Source: Astropecten irregularis
Lineage: Eukaryota; Echinodermata; Asteroidea; Paxillosida; Astropectinidae
Direction: 5' to 3'
Assembly: GCA_963971285.1 (NCBI GenBank)
Contig: OZ020244.1
Coordinates: forward strand, 9,982,001 to 10,046,000
Length of the DNA stretch: 64,000 nt
This document shows, one piece after another, positions 12,164-25,323 of this stretch. The translations under genes were made by a program, and so were the position numbers. The notes below the pieces were generated by a model, which made no database searches, was not told where the DNA came from, and was given only the letters and a program-made list of their open reading frames with translations. How positions within the stretch are numbered: the first letter of the stretch is position 1; every line of letters begins with the position of its first letter.

Positions 12164-13547
12164 AGAACATGTAAACCGTTTGGGAGAAGTTTTTCAGAGA
12201 GTTGCTGATGCAGGCTTAAAACTAAAGCCCAAAAAGTGTTCCTTATTTCAACAGGAAGTATCTTATCTTGGTCACATTGTATCAAAATCAGGTATAGCAA
12301 CTGATCCAGGAAAAACTAAGAAAGTTGCTGAATGGCCAACCCCCCACAATCTGAAGGAACTTCAAAGTTTCTTAGGGTTGTGTTCATATTACAGGAAATT
12401 AATAAGGAACTTTGCCGCAATTGCAGCTCCCATGCATAAACTCACTCAAAAGGATACTGAATTCAAATGGACACTTGAGTGTGAAACTTCCTTTCAGTTA
12501 CTGAAAGAAAAACTGACAACTGGTCCAATTTTGGCCTTTCCAGATTTTTCTCAGCCATTTTTGTTAGACACAGATGCTAGCGGAGACAGTATTGGCGCTG
12601 CTCTCTCACAAGTACAAAATGGTCAGGAAAAGGTTATTTGTTATGCAAGTCGTAAGTTATCCCGTAGTGAAAAGAACTACAGTGTCACTAAACGAGAATT
12701 GTTGGCCGTCGTTTGTTTTATTAAACAATTTAGACATTATCTCTATGGAAAACGGTTTACTCTGAGAACTGACCATGGCTCGTTAAAGTGGTTGTATAAT
12801 TTCAAAAACATTCATGGGCAAATTGCAAGATGGCTTGAGGTACTAATTTCCTTTGACTTTCAAATTTGTCATAGACCTGGAAATCATCATAAAAATGCCG
12901 ATGCCTTGTCACGCTGTGCTCATAAAACAAGCGACTCGAATCTAAGTGGTAACTGTGAACAGGACCAAGTAACATGTAAAGTCGCTAGTTTTGCACTAGC
13001 AGGTTTAAATGAAGATGAGTTTAGGCAACTGCAAGCAAATGATCCATCACTCGGTTTAATCATTGAGTGGAAGAGACAAAATACCGAACGCCCATCCCGT
13101 AATAAGATTTTAGGATGTAGCCGAATTGTTAAAGGGTACTGGTTTCAATGGGAACAATTGGAACTAAGAAATGATTTGTTGTATAGAAAGTATCAGTCTA
13201 ACAGTGGTACGTTTTTACAATTATTAGTACCCGAAGCAAAGACTAATGAAGTTTTTATTCAAGCCCATACAGCTCGTACAGGTGGTCACCTTGGAAGAAC
13301 AAAAACTTTCAGGAAAATACAACGGTCTTTCTACTGGATTGGTTACCGAGATCAGATAACCTCCTGGGTTAAACAGTGTGCATCTTGTGCGAAAAGGAAG
13401 TCTCCAGCTCCCAAATTTCGGGCAGAGCTTCATCCCTCTCAGGTTGGTGTTCCCTTACAAAAACTGGGAATTGACATTTTTGGCCCTCTTCCTCGTTCGA
13501 AACGTGGAAACAGATACATTCTTGTTGTCACTGATTATTTTACGTAA
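12141..13547 (+). pseudogene. pol: Gypsy-1 pol: RT thumb, RNase H and integrase N-terminal part
   Basis: Continues RT after the frameshift (FAPTFEEHVNRLGEVF, SYLGHIVS), then RNase H (LLDTDASGDSIGAALSQ, KRELLAVV, RTDHGSLKWL, NADALSR), then the integrase zinc-binding domain (H and H in HTARTGGHLG; C and C in CASC) and the first integrase catalytic Asp in LGIDIFGP. The frame stops at TAA 13545-13547, where the family normally has Lys before WAEAYP. Confidence 0.88.
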
Positions 13548-14304
13548 TGGGCGGAGGCGTATCCTTTGCGCAATCAAGAAACACAGACGGTAGCACGAGT
13601 ATTGGTTGAACAGTTCATTTGTAGATTCGGTGTGCCAGAAAATATACATTCAGATCAGGGAACTAATTTTGAAAGTAGAGTATTTCGCTCAATGTGTCAA
13701 TTGCTTGGAATTTATAAAACTCGCACTACTCCTTACCATCCACAGTCAGATGGCCTGGCTAAAAGATTAAAACCGTACAATCCAGACAATGTTAAGCATG
13801 TATGTACATCCTGACCAAACTGATTGGGATGAGCACTTACCTTATATAATGATGGCTTACCGTGCAAGTGAACAAGAGACCACTGGTATTACTCCAAACC
13901 GTATGATGTTTGGCCGAGAGTTGACATTGCCTTTAAATTTATTTGTAAGTAATCCACATACAAATTGTAATAGTTTTGAGGAGTATGCATGTGAACTTTA
14001 TGGACGCATGCATCGTGCGTTTCACATAGCAAGGAATAAGATTCAGGGTGAACAAAAAAGACAAAAACGCCTCTATGATGTTAAACTGAAGGGAAACCCT
14101 TATGATGTTGGTGATAAAGTATGGCTGTATCTGTACACTAGAAAAATTGGGCTTACACCTAAACTGCAATCTCATTGGAAAGGCCCTTTTCAAGTTGTGA
14201 AAAGAATTTCAGATGCTGTGTATCGAATTAAACACTTAGAAACTGGACAACGAAAAATTGTCCATTTCGCATGGATGACTGCTGGAGATTTTGCCTTGGG
14301 TTGA
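13548..14304 (+). pseudogene. pol: Gypsy-1 pol: integrase core and C-terminal part
   Basis: Continues the integrase in frame after the stop: second catalytic Asp in IHSDQGTNFES, then PYHPQSDGLAKRL, where the family's catalytic Glu (normally ER after GL-x) is Lys. A frameshift near 13790 moves into the frame 13789-14304, with the YIMMAYRASEQETTG helix and the GPY/F-like module WKGPFQVVKRI. There is no chromodomain. Both the substitution and the frame breaks make the enzyme inactive. Confidence 0.85.
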
Positions 14305-14577
14305 TTGTTATCTAATTTTTATAAAATTCTTCAATAGAGACGTCTTTATTTGGGCTGCAGACCAACATGAATGACTGAACTTAAAACTAATGACTGAATT
14401 TAATTTAGATGAAATGCTTGAACAAAGTTTGCTTAAAGTTTATTTAATTTTAGTAAATGTGTGTTTGTTTATTTATATCAACACCCATGTCAATTGTAAA
14501 TATTAAATAATTCTAATTTTGAAAACGATTGTTTAATATAAGGCCCAGAGACGTGCCTTTCTTCAGAGGGGAGCAAT
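14305..14577 (+). other. Gypsy-1 3' untranslated region and polypurine tract
   Basis: Noncoding AT-rich stretch. It ends in the purine-rich CAGAGGGGAGCAA directly before the TGTAAC start of the 3' LTR, the expected site of plus-strand priming. Confidence 0.65.
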
Positions 14578-14966
14578 TGTAACAAGTTAATAGCAGATTT
14601 ACTTAAGTCCCCTAGCAGTGCTTGCCATTCCTTAGTTCTTTGTGTGACCTCGGCCAGAAGGGCCCCTGGTTGGGACCGTGCAATGAATAACATAGTTTCA
14701 CACACTACCCAGGTTTAATCACAATAGTGCATTCAAGCCCTTCCCTACCTGCCTGGGTTGGGATCCATTCATTATGCTTGATCATCCATTTACCAGGAGT
14801 TTTCTTTGTTCAGTACTTTACTATATAAACCCTGTCTGCCTTGATCCTGTGTGGATCTTGTGTCTGGGCGTTGGCCAGTGAACATCTTTATGTAGTCAAT
14901 TAGGGTATCTGTAGGCCTGCACTGCTGTGGCTGGTGAAATGCTGTAAGTTTACTTTAGAATTCTTC
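14578..14966 (+). repeat. Gypsy-1 3' LTR, truncated
   Basis: Matches the first 389 bp of the 5' LTR and stops at TTAGAATTCTTC, after which the sequence is unrelated. The last 127 bp, including the terminal GTTACA, are missing. Confidence 0.85.
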
Positions 14967-15018
14967 ATGTATGTCCCTATTTATTTACTTGTCTCATTTT
15001 TCATTGTTTACACTTTAG

Positions 15019-15333
15019 AATACCACACTTGCTTCAGAACAACAATCGCCAGGAAAAGTACTGACCCTGCCAGCCTCACCTACAATGGTACACAACATAG
15101 TGGTGCATAACGGAATTAATTTGAGTGTTTGGTTGACTGCTAGTATGATTTTTGCTGATGAACATCACAAAGCAGTCCTGTTGTTCAAAGAAGACACACC
15201 CCCTGTTCATCTACTAGCTTTGATTACCTTGTGGACTACCAAGTCATCGGAGGATGATGAGTTACCTTTAACATCCATCTCCTCATTTTCTTCATCAACT
15301 GTGATTACTCAGCAGGGACATGTCAACTCATGA
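15019..15333 (+). CDS. Possible host exon of unknown function
   Basis: An open frame of 104 codons begins right after a pyrimidine-rich stretch ending TTTAG (a plausible 3' splice site) and contains an internal ATG at 15085. It ends inside a tandem repeat. I recognise no domain. Hydrophobic segments near the middle (VWLTASMIFA, LLALITLW) could be membrane-associated. It could equally be chance open frame: no neighbouring exon or donor site is obvious. Low confidence. Confidence 0.2.
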   Translation, partial: NTTLASEQQSPGKVLTLPASPTMVHNIVVHNGINLSVWLTASMIFADEHHKAVLLFKEDTPPVHLLALITLWTTKSSEDDELPLTSISSFSSSTVITQQGHVNS

Positions 15334-15600
15334 CCATTCTTCACTGTGTGGTCAATTTGTCATTGGGATAGTGACTGATACACTCAGCAGGGACATGTCA
15401 ACTCATGACCATTCTCCACTGTGCAGTCAATTTGTCATCAGGATATTGACTGATACACTCAGCAGGGACATGTCAACTCATGACCATTCTTCACTGCAGT
15501 CAATTTGTCATCAGGATATTGACTGATACACTCAGCAGGGACATGTCAACTCATGACCATTCTTCACTGCAGTCAATTTGTCATCAGGATATTGACTGGT
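15308..15600 (+). repeat. Minisatellite, about 75-bp unit, 4 copies
   Basis: Direct copies starting with CTCAGCAGGGACATGTCAAC at about 15308, 15383, 15458 and 15531. Units differ by a few substitutions and small deletions. Confidence 0.85.
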
Positions 15601-16574
15601 ACCTTTAAATGTACATTTAGTGTCTTTTCCAAAGATCATTCGTCCGAAAAATGTTTGGAACAAACATAAAGGACACCCTCAATTTAGTTGTTTAAGTTAG
15701 AAACATACCGTTCAAATATTTCCTGAAATGCTGTATTTATCCAGAAATTAGTAAATCAAAGACCGAAAACAGTTTTGATCTCGGGGGTAAGATCAAAATG
15801 TTTTGAGTCGGGTTTTCGCTATTTTCTTGTGACTCGGATGTCCGATTGAGCTCAAATTTTTTATAGGTTTATTATTTCATGTACATGTTTGATGAGACAG
15901 TATGAGTGCTGTCCTTTGACCTTTACCTATCATGTATTGTACCTTTAAATGTACAACTTTGATTCTTGTGTCTAGTGTCACAAAAATCATCCATCTAAAA
16001 TTTTAAGAAGAAAGCTTGCTTACAAATGAATAAAATTCAATGTGAATTTCTCTGTGCTCTGCAGACACAATTTTATGCATTTGTTCCAAGCCATGGTTAA
16101 CAAATGGTTTACCATGTTTTTTTTATTGTGAATAGAAATCCACTTATTAAAAAAACTAGTAATATAAAGTCCGAGTTTTGCAATAAAACAAGTCATTTAC
16201 CCAAAAAATGAAAAGAATCTTAATTTCTTGTATTACTGTTGTTTTGGGGTTTCGTCCTGATCATAATAATATCACTGTCCTGTCCTTATATGATGGAAAG
16301 CAAGAAGAAATGAGCTGTTATGTAACTGATTCAAAGTCATTGTCCAAATTCAGTATCCAAAATGGGTTGTTTTTGATTTTTTTGCATTTTGTGCTCAAAT
16401 GACGAAAGACAATGGAGCTAATAATTACTATGCGCCAACACAACATAAATAAAATTATCAGAAATCGAAACGGAATATTTTATTTTCCTCGCCTTTTATA
16501 ATTATTACAAATCATGATGCCATTATGTACTGTTTATACAAGTACAGTTTCGGCAATACATTCCCCAAGTAATG
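15601..16574. other. Unannotated AT-rich sequence
   Basis: No gene or known repeat recognised. A phrase of the type TGTACCTTTAAATGTACA occurs twice (near 15600 and 15940), followed by related text, suggesting an old degenerate duplication of about 340 bp. Confidence 0.4.
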
Positions 16575-16726
16575 CATGTGTATTACATGTATAGTGTATA
16601 CATATTATTAAGTTGACGTTAAATACGATAAGGGATATTTCCCTCACATGCATGTGTATTACATGTATAGTGTATACATATTATGAAGTTGACGTTAAAT
16701 ACGATAAGGGATATTTCCCTCACATG
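16575..16726 (+). repeat. 76-bp tandem duplication
   Basis: Two adjacent copies of a unit beginning CATGTGTATTACATGTATAG (16575 and 16651) and ending in TATTTCCCTCACATG. They differ by about one base. Confidence 0.85.
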
Positions 16727-17455
16727 AGGGCGCACTTAACAATTCGTACGTTCTCACAACATACAACTGTCGAAATATTCATTGTATAACCTGTTTAAAA
16801 CAACATCGTACCATTTTCACATCGGGTGGTTTTTACAATTTTGCAATTTTTATGTCTTCATCGTAATGTAACAATACACGTGAACAGTTTAGCAATGCAA
16901 CTCTTTATTTAAAACAAAAAATAACTGTATCAGCCGGTCGTGTATCGGGGTACGGGTCCCTTGAGTCGTCACATGAACCATTAAATTAATAGCTTGAATA
17001 GGTCGATACAGTAGCTGATGATTAAGAAGAATCCCACCAAAGTCAATCGCACATGACATCGTATATGTTTTATTGCCACACAAAAAAACTCGATCTATAC
17101 AAAGTCAATTGTATGGTATGTTGCAAAAATTAATGACCATTAATTACCACTGTATACAAAACAGTACAACATAATTGCATAATTACGATCAGCAACCCGT
17201 TCACCAACCCAACAAATTTGGAGGCGATCGGCCGTACCTTCTATGTGTTATAAAAATCACATTTTTATGATGTCATGATGACGTCAAGGTAATTTAATCT
17301 GTACAGTATGCTGTAAGAATTATCAAAAAGAAACATATAAAATATATCTTGTTTCGTTAACTAGATATCGTTAAAAGAACTTAAATGTCCAAAATTTTCA
17401 ATAAATCATAAAAGAACAATCGAAGGATGGCGTCATGTTGACGTCATTGTTTGAC
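16727..17455. other. Unannotated intergenic sequence
   Basis: Nothing gene-like seen. The first CRE doublet (ATGATGTCATGATGACGTCA type) appears at about 17270, an outlier of the arrays further right. Confidence 0.4.
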
Positions 17456-18234
17456 GATATCCTGTACGTTATGACTGCAAGAAGAAGTCACAGAGGTCAC
17501 GCAATGTAACAGAAATGAAAGACCTTGCCTAACATTAACTTGTGGAGAAAGAATCATGATCATAGCTCTGACCACTTTTTAAATGAGGAGCTACTTCCTG
17601 TTTGACCGGAAGTAGAGGTCACAGAGGTCAAGCAATATGTCACAAATATAAGACCTTGCCTAAGATTATCTATTGGTGAAAGAATCATGATCATAGCTCT
17701 TACTACTTTTAAATGAGGAGCTACTTCCTGTTTGACCGGAAGTAGAGGCCACAGAGGTCAAGCAATGTGTCACAAATGAAAGACCTTGCCTAACATTGTT
17801 GATTGGTGAAAGAATCATGATCATAGCTCTTACCACATTTAAATGAGGAGCTACTTCATGTTTGACCGGAGGTAGAGGTCACAGAGGTCAAGTAATGTGT
17901 CACAAAGAAAGACACTGCCTTACAATCACTTTTGGTGAAAGAATGAACTTCATATCTTTAACCGTGTTTTTTTTGTTGATTTTTAAAATTTTGATTATGA
18001 AATTCAAATCTCTTGTCACATGACACCTGATGACATCATAATGACGAAAAGTTTCGGGGCACAACTACCCTATATGGACTTCCTTCAAACCAAGTTTGGT
18101 CAAAATCGGCTGTTTAAAAATGACCAAAGTGCCGCGGACAAAAGTCTATGGTAACTCAAACGACAAGAAAAAGAAGAAGAAAAAAAAATCAGAACAAAAG
18201 CAATACCTTTTCCGTTGAACACGGAAAAGCCAAC
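17456..18234 (+). mobile_element. Family-2 non-autonomous element (5'-truncated), ETS/AGGTCA tandem core
   Basis: Four tandem units of about 120-130 bp with the core CCGGAAGTAGAGGTCACAGA, then a unique part, then a purine-rich AAGAAGAAG tract and a terminal hairpin CTTTTCCG...CGGAAAAG at about 18209-18231. The same core, tail and hairpin make up the better copy at 52568-53229, which also has a recognisable 5' end. The next element (family 1) starts directly after the hairpin, at 18235. Confidence 0.65.
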
Positions 18235-21200
18235 TAGACATTTAAGTGTTCGTGGACGAACACGGAGCTGTTCCGACTTATTTGAGTAGCTTTATAAGCT
18301 CCGATGACGTCATAATGACGTCACGGTCATTTACAAAGCAGCGTGCATCTTAAGTTTCTTACAAAGCTTTTGTGAAAAGAATCATTACCATAGCTTTTGT
18401 CATTCTCAAGATATGCTGCAAACATAAATTATGCCTTTTTGACGTCATAATGACGTCACAGTTAATTTCACAACAGCATGCACATCTACAGGGTCTTACA
18501 AAGCTTTTACAAAAAGAACCATTACCGTATCACTTACCGTTCTCGAGATATACTGCAAACCAAAAATTACCTTTTTTTTATGACGTCATGATGACGTCAT
18601 GGTAAATTTCTTCGCAACATGCACAACTACATGATGTAACTAAGCTTTTGCAAAAAGAATAATATTCATAGCCTTTGCTGTTCTCGAGATACGCTGCTAA
18701 CAAAATTGACTAATTAAACATTTAAATGAGCTGTCACGTGTTTAAATATTAAAGAATTAAAAATTACCTTTTGATGACTTCATGATGACGTCACTGTAAA
18801 TTTCGGGGCAGCATGCACAACTACATGATGAAACAAAGCTTTTACACAAACAATCATTACCGTAGCACTTACCGTTCTCGAGATATGCTGCTAATAATTA
18901 AATCAGCATGTTTGATGACGTCATGATGACGTCACGGTAAATTTCTTGGCAGCATGCACAACTACATGATGTAAAATTTACCAGCATATCTCGACAATTC
19001 TCAAAAATTTACCAAAAAATATTTAATTATAAATTATAAATCATTACTAACACATTATTGGAGTATATAGCACAGACATCACACATACCAAGTTTCCTGA
19101 CAATCAGACATTCTTAACGATATGGAATAAAATTTACTTTTTATGACGTCATGGTGACATCACATTTATATTCACTGCCGCATGCACATCTTCAGGATCT
19201 AACAGAACTTTTGCAAAAAGAATCATTACCATAGCATTTGTCGTTCTCGAGATATACTGCAATTAGTGCCAAAAAAAAATTCAGCTTTTTTCATAACGTT
19301 AAAATGCTTGGTTGGGTGTTGCGCTATTGGTGTGCTCCGATCGACCACGATCTACGTGTACCTTCGTATCGAAGGCCATGGTCACGAGACGTCGCACAAA
19401 AAGCGGAAGTTTATTATTTTGTTTTGAGGTATAAGGGCTGTATGATGTATTTCAGTTTTTAATGTTTCACGTAGCAATTATAACAGTGACTTCAGTCTCA
19501 ATGTCACATTCTCCAACAAATGATTTTTATTCAAGTAATTCACGGACATTTTAGAATTAACCGTAGAAAAAAAAATCTTCCAATCACGTATCTTTAAATA
19601 GGAAACCCAAATTTCGAAGACAATGACATTTCGTAACTAGACATTTAAGTGTTCGTGGACGAACACGGAGCTGTTCCGACTTATTTGATCAGATTTATAA
19701 GCTGTGATGACATCATAATGACGTCACGGTGAATTTCATGGCAGCATGTATGTAACAAATCTTTACAAAAAGAATCATTAAGATAGCATTTGTCATTCTC
19801 GAGATATGCTGGAAACAAAAAATCATCCTTGTTGATGACATCATCATGACGTCACGGACCAATTCATGGCAGCATACTCAAGTGAATGATGTAACAAAGC
19901 TTTTACAAAAAGAATCATTACCATAGCATTTGTCGTACTTGAGATATGCTGTTAACAAACAAATCAGCCTTTTTGATGACGTCATGATGACGTCATGGTC
20001 ATATTTCCTTTAATATCAAACTAACCATGAACTGACTAAATAATCAAAAGAAATAAGCATGTAAACTTTGGTCATGAAAGTGAGCCTCATAACACAACCT
20101 CTAGATGATGAACTTTACAGTACTTTCAACATCGTACTACATGTGCTTTCATGCGCTTGAATACAAACACACCTTGAAACCGTGGCAACAGTGCATGGTC
20201 ATGCACTGCTCTACCTCTTGCATAACAGCACATTCCTCAGACTCTGATCACTTGAGATCAACAATCCCAGCTGCAAATAGGGTTATACAGTAATACAGTA
20301 CATGTACGTGTACACACTACACACACACATAATAGGCCTATGCTCTGACATAGGGCTTAAAGACAGCCAATTTTATGACGTCATGATGACGTTGCGGCCA
20401 TTTTCGTGGCAGCACGCACAACTACAGGATGTAACAAAGCTTTTAGAAAAAGAATTACATTCATAGCATTTGTGGTTCTCGAGATACGCTGCTAACAAAA
20501 TTGACTAATTAAATAAGCAAATGAGCTGTAACGTGCCTAATTAATACAATTTTTTTACAACTCAGTGCCAGTATGATCCTTAGCTTATAAGCTTTCATAT
20601 GATTCCTCATCTAAGCTGATCAGAATAAGCTAAGAAGAGATAAGCTGTTAACAAGCTTAGAGGGTGATAAAGAATAATAATAACTAGACATTTAAGTGTT
20701 CGTGGACGAACACGGAGCTGTTCCGACTTATTTGATCAGCTTTATAGCTCCGATGACGTCATGATGACGTCACGATCATTCACAAAGCAGCGTGCATCTA
20801 AAGTTTCTAAAAAAGCTTTTGTGAAAAGAATCATTACCATAGCTTAAGTCATTCTCAAGATATGCTGGAAACATAAATTATGCCTTTTGATGGCGTCATA
20901 ATGACGTCACAGTTAATTTCACAACAGCATGCAAATCTACAGGGTCTAACAAAGCTTTTACAAAAAGAACCATTACCGTAGCACTTACCGTTCTCGAGAT
21001 ATACTGATATAAACAAAAAATCACCTTTTTTAATGACGTCATGGTGACGTCACTGTAAATTTCGGGGCAGCATGCACAATTACATGATGAAACTAAGCTT
21101 TTACAAAAAGAATCATTACTGTAGCACTTACTGTTCTTGAGATATGCTGCTAATAATAAAATCAGCATTTTTGATGACGTCATGATGACGTCATGGTCAT

Positions 21201-24200
21201 TTCCATAATATCAAACTAACCATGAACTGACTAAATAATCAAAAGAAATAAGCATATAAACTTGGGTCAGAAAGTGAGCCTCATAACACATCCTCTAGAC
21301 GATGAACTTTACAGTACTTTCAATATCGTACTACATGTGCTTTCATGCGCTTGAATACTAACACACCTTGTTACCGTGGCAACAGTGCATGCACTTGCTG
21401 GCCTACCTCTTACATAACAGCACATTCCTCAGACTCTGATCATTTGAGATAAACAATCCCAGCTGCAAATGGGGTTAACTGTATACAGTAAAACAGTACA
21501 TGTACGTGTACACACTACACACATATTGCCCTATGCTCTGACATAGGGCATAAAAACAGCAAATTTTATGATGTCATGATGACGTCACGGCCATTTTCGT
21601 GGCAGCATGCACAACTACAGGATGTAACAAAGCTTTTGGAAAAAAAATCATTTTCGTAGCCCTTGTGGTTCTCGAGATACGCTGCTTACAAAATTGACTA
21701 ATTAAATATGCAAATGAGCTGTCACGCGCCTTATTCATTAAGAATTTTAACAAACTCAGTCTTAGAATTAACTTCAGCTTATAAGCTTTCATATGTTACC
21801 TCATATAAGCTGACCAGAACAAGATTATAGAAGATTAGGAATAAACAAACTTTGGGTGATAAAGTATAATAATAATAACTAGACATTTAAGTGTTCGTAG
21901 ACGAACACGGAGCTGTTCCGACTTATTTGATCAGCCTTATAAGCTCCGATGACGTCATGGTCATTTACAAAGCAGAATGCATCTGCAGTTTCTAACAAAG
22001 CTTTTGTGTAAAGAATCATTACCATAGCTTTTGTCATTCTCAAGATATGCTGCAATCATAAATTATGCCTTTTGTTGACGTCATAATGACGTCACAGTTA
22101 ATTTCTCAACAGCATGCAAATCTACAGGGTCTAACAAAGCTTGTACAAAAAGAACCAATACCGTAACACTTACCGTTCTCGAGATATACTGCTATAAACC
22201 AAAAATTACCTTTTTTGATGACGTCATGATGACGTCACTGTAAATTTAGGGGCAGCATGCACAACTACATGATGTAACAAAGCTTTTACAAAAAGAATCA
22301 TTACCGTAGCACTTACCGTTCTCGAGATATGCTGCTAATAATAAAATCAGCATTTTTGATGACGTCATGATGACGTCACGGTCAATTTCTTTGCAGCATG
22401 CACAACTACATTATGCTACTAAGCCTTTGCAAAAAGAATCATATTCATAGCCTTTGTCGTTCTCAAGATATGCTGCTAACAAAATTGACTAATTAAATAT
22501 GCAAATGAGCTGTCACGTGCCTAATTAATGAGGAATTTTGACAACTCAGTGCCAGTATGATCCTTAGCTTATAAGCTTTCATATGATACCTCATCTAAGC
22601 TGATCAGAAGAAGCTAAGAAGAGATAAGCTGTTAACAAGCTTAGAGGGTGATAAAGAATAATAATAATAATAATAACTAGACATTTAAGTGTTCGTGGAC
22701 GAACACGGAGCTGTTCCGACTTATTTGATCAGCTTTATAAGTTCCGATGACGTCATGATGACGTCACGGTCATTTACAAAGCAGCGTGCATCTAAAGTTT
22801 CTAACAAAGCTTTTGTGAAAAGAATCATTACCGTAGCTTTTGTCATTCTCAAGATATGCTGCAAACATAAATTATGCCTTTTGATGAAGTCATAATGACG
22901 TCACAGTTAATTTCACAACAGCATGAAAATCGACAGGGTCTAACCAATCTTTTACAAAAAGAACCAATACCGTAGCACTTACCGTTCTCGAGATATACTG
23001 CTATAAACCAAAAATTACCTTTTTTAATGACGTCATGATGACGTCACTGTAAATTTCGGGGCAGCATGCACAACTAAATGATGTAACAAAGCTTTTACAA
23101 AAAGAATTATTACCGTAGCACTTACCGTTCTCGAGATATGCTGCTAATATTAAAATCAGCATTTTTGATGACGTCATGATGACGTCATGATCATTTCCAT
23201 AATATCAAACTAACCATGAACTGACTAAATAATCAAAAGAAATAAGCATGTAAACTGGGGTCAGAAAGTGAGCCTCATAACACATCCTCTAGACGATGAA
23301 CTTTACAGTACTTTCAACATCTTACTACATGTGCTTTCATGGGCTTGAATACTAACACACCTTGTTACCGTGGCAACAGTGCATGGTCATGCACTTGCTG
23401 GCCTACCTCTTACATAACAGCACATTCCTCAGACTCTGATCATTTGAGATAAACAATCCCAGCAGCAAATGGGGTTAACTGTATACAGTAATACAGTACA
23501 TGTCATGTACACACTACACACACACATAATAGGCCTATGCTCTGACATAGGGCTTAAAAACAGCCAATTTTATGACGTCATGATGACGTCACGGCCATTT
23601 TCGTGGCAGCATGCACAACTACAGGATGTAACAAAGCTTTTGGAAAAAGAAATATTTTCATAGCATTTTGGGTTCTCGAGATACGCTGCTAACAAAATTG
23701 ACTAATTAAATATGCAAATGAGCTGTCACGTGCCTAATTAATGAAGAATTTTTACATCTCAGTGCCAGTTTGGTCCTTAGCTTATAAGCTTTCATATGAT
23801 ACCTCATCTAAGCTGATCAGAAGAAGCTAAGAAGAGATAAGCTGTTAACAAGCTTAGAGGGTGATAAAGAATAATAATAATAATAATAAAAATCTAAGCA
23901 AAAACTAAACCTGTTCCGACATCCGAAATGTCGGAACAGCTAATAATAACTAGACATTTAAGTGTTCGTGGACGAACACGGAGCTGTTCCGACTTATTTG
24001 ATCAGCTTTATAAGCTCCGATGACGTCATCATGACGTCACGGTCATTTACAAAGCAGCGTGCATCTAAAGTTTCTAACAAAGCTTTTGTAAAAAGAATCA
24101 TTACCATAGCTTTTGTCATTCTCAAGATATGCTGCAAACAAAATTATGCCTTTTGATGACGTCATAATGACGTCACAGTAAATTTCGGGGCAGCATGCAC

Positions 24201-25323
24201 AACTACATGATAAAACGAAGCTTTTACACAAAGAATCATTACCGTAGCACTTAACGTTCTCGAGATGTGCTGCTAATAATTAAATCAGCATTTTTGATGA
24301 CGTCATGATGACGTCACGGTAAATTTCTTGGCAGCATGCACAACTACATGATGTAAAATTTACAAGCATATCTCGACAATTCTTAAAAATTTACCAAAAA
24401 TATTTTAATTCTAAATTATAAATCATTTCTAAAACATTATTGGAGTATATTTATAGCACAGACATCACACATTCCAAGTTTCCTGACAATCAGACATTCT
24501 TAACAATACGGAATAAAATTCAGCTTTTTATGACGTCATGGTGACATCACATTTATTTTCACTGCCGCATGCACATCTTCAGGATCTAACAGAACTTTTG
24601 CTAAAAGAATCATTACCATAGCATTTGTCGTTCTCGAGATATACTGCAAACAAAAAATTCAGCTTTTTTTCATAACATTAAAATGCTTGGTGGCGCTATT
24701 GGTTTGCTGCCGATCGACCACGATCTACCTTCATATCGCAAGCCATGGTCACGAGACGTCACACAAAGCGGAAGATTATTATTTTGTTTTGAGGTATAAG
24801 GGCTGTATGGTGTATTTTAGTTTTTGATGTTTCACGTAGCAATTCTATCAGTGACTTCAGTCTTAATGTCACATTCTCCGACAAATGATTTTTATTCAAG
24901 TAATTCACGGACATTTTAGTATTAACCATAGAAAAAAAATCTTCCAATCTTGTATCTTTAAATAGAAAACCCAAATTTCGAAGTTAAAGACATATCGTAA
25001 TGATGTCACAGTCATTTTCGTGGCAGCATACACAACTACATGATATAACAGATACAAGAATCAAGTTCGTAGCACTTGTCGCTCTCAAAATTTACAAGTA
25101 TATGAAACTGGGGTAATGAAACTAAGCCTGATAACACAACCTCCACACGCAAAATAATGGAGACTTTACAGTACTTTCAATATCCTACTAGTCTGTATGC
25201 CCTTGTTTACACACGTACCTAAATTGTTACCGTGGCAATTAACAGTGCCCGGTCATGTACTTGCTGGCCTACCTCTTACATAGCATTTTGGGCACTTTTT
25301 GGTGCCCATGCTTGCCTTTACTA
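18235..25323 (+). mobile_element. Head-to-tail array of family-1 non-autonomous elements with CRE-doublet units
   Basis: Each element starts TAGACATTTAAGTGTTCG at 18235, 19638, 20685, 21880, 22678 and 23951 (another at 37696). The start has an 18-nt palindrome GTGTTCGTGGACGAACAC followed by AGCTGTTCCGAC. The interior is a tandem of units of about 140 bp with the order CRE doublet (TGACGTCATGATGACGTCA and variants), GCAGCATGCACAACTACA, AAGCTTTTACAAAAAGAATC, and TTCTCGAGATATGCTGC. I count more than 30 such doublets in the window. No protein is encoded; short open frames here are repeat artefacts. Confidence 0.75.
22678..23942 (+). mobile_element. Best full-length family-1 element
   Basis: Runs from the 5' TAGACATTTAAG start to a 3' hairpin at 23912-23940 (CTGTTCCGACAT...ATGTCGGAACAG) followed by CTAATAATAA. 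The 5' subterminal AGCTGTTCCGAC is the reverse complement of the hairpin's right arm GTCGGAACAGCT, an inverted repeat linking the two ends. An AATAATAAT tract precedes the hairpin. This layout (short 5' palindrome, tandem core, microsatellite, 3' stem-loop) is that described for non-autonomous Helentrons such as the DINE-1/pearl type. The assignment is inference. Confidence 0.6.

Larger units (their letters stand above)
9063..14966 (+). mobile_element. Gypsy-1 LTR retrotransposon, degenerate
   Basis: Ty3/Gypsy order is complete: 5' LTR, primer-binding region, gag with a CCHC knuckle, protease, reverse transcriptase, RNase H, integrase, polypurine tract and a truncated 3' LTR. Gag and pol are broken by several frameshifts and one stop. 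The 3' LTR lacks the last 127 bp of the 516-bp 5' LTR, and no target duplication can be assigned. LTR-to-LTR differences are few (for example CCCAGGAGT versus CCTAGCAGT), so insertion was fairly recent despite the coding damage. Confidence 0.92.
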
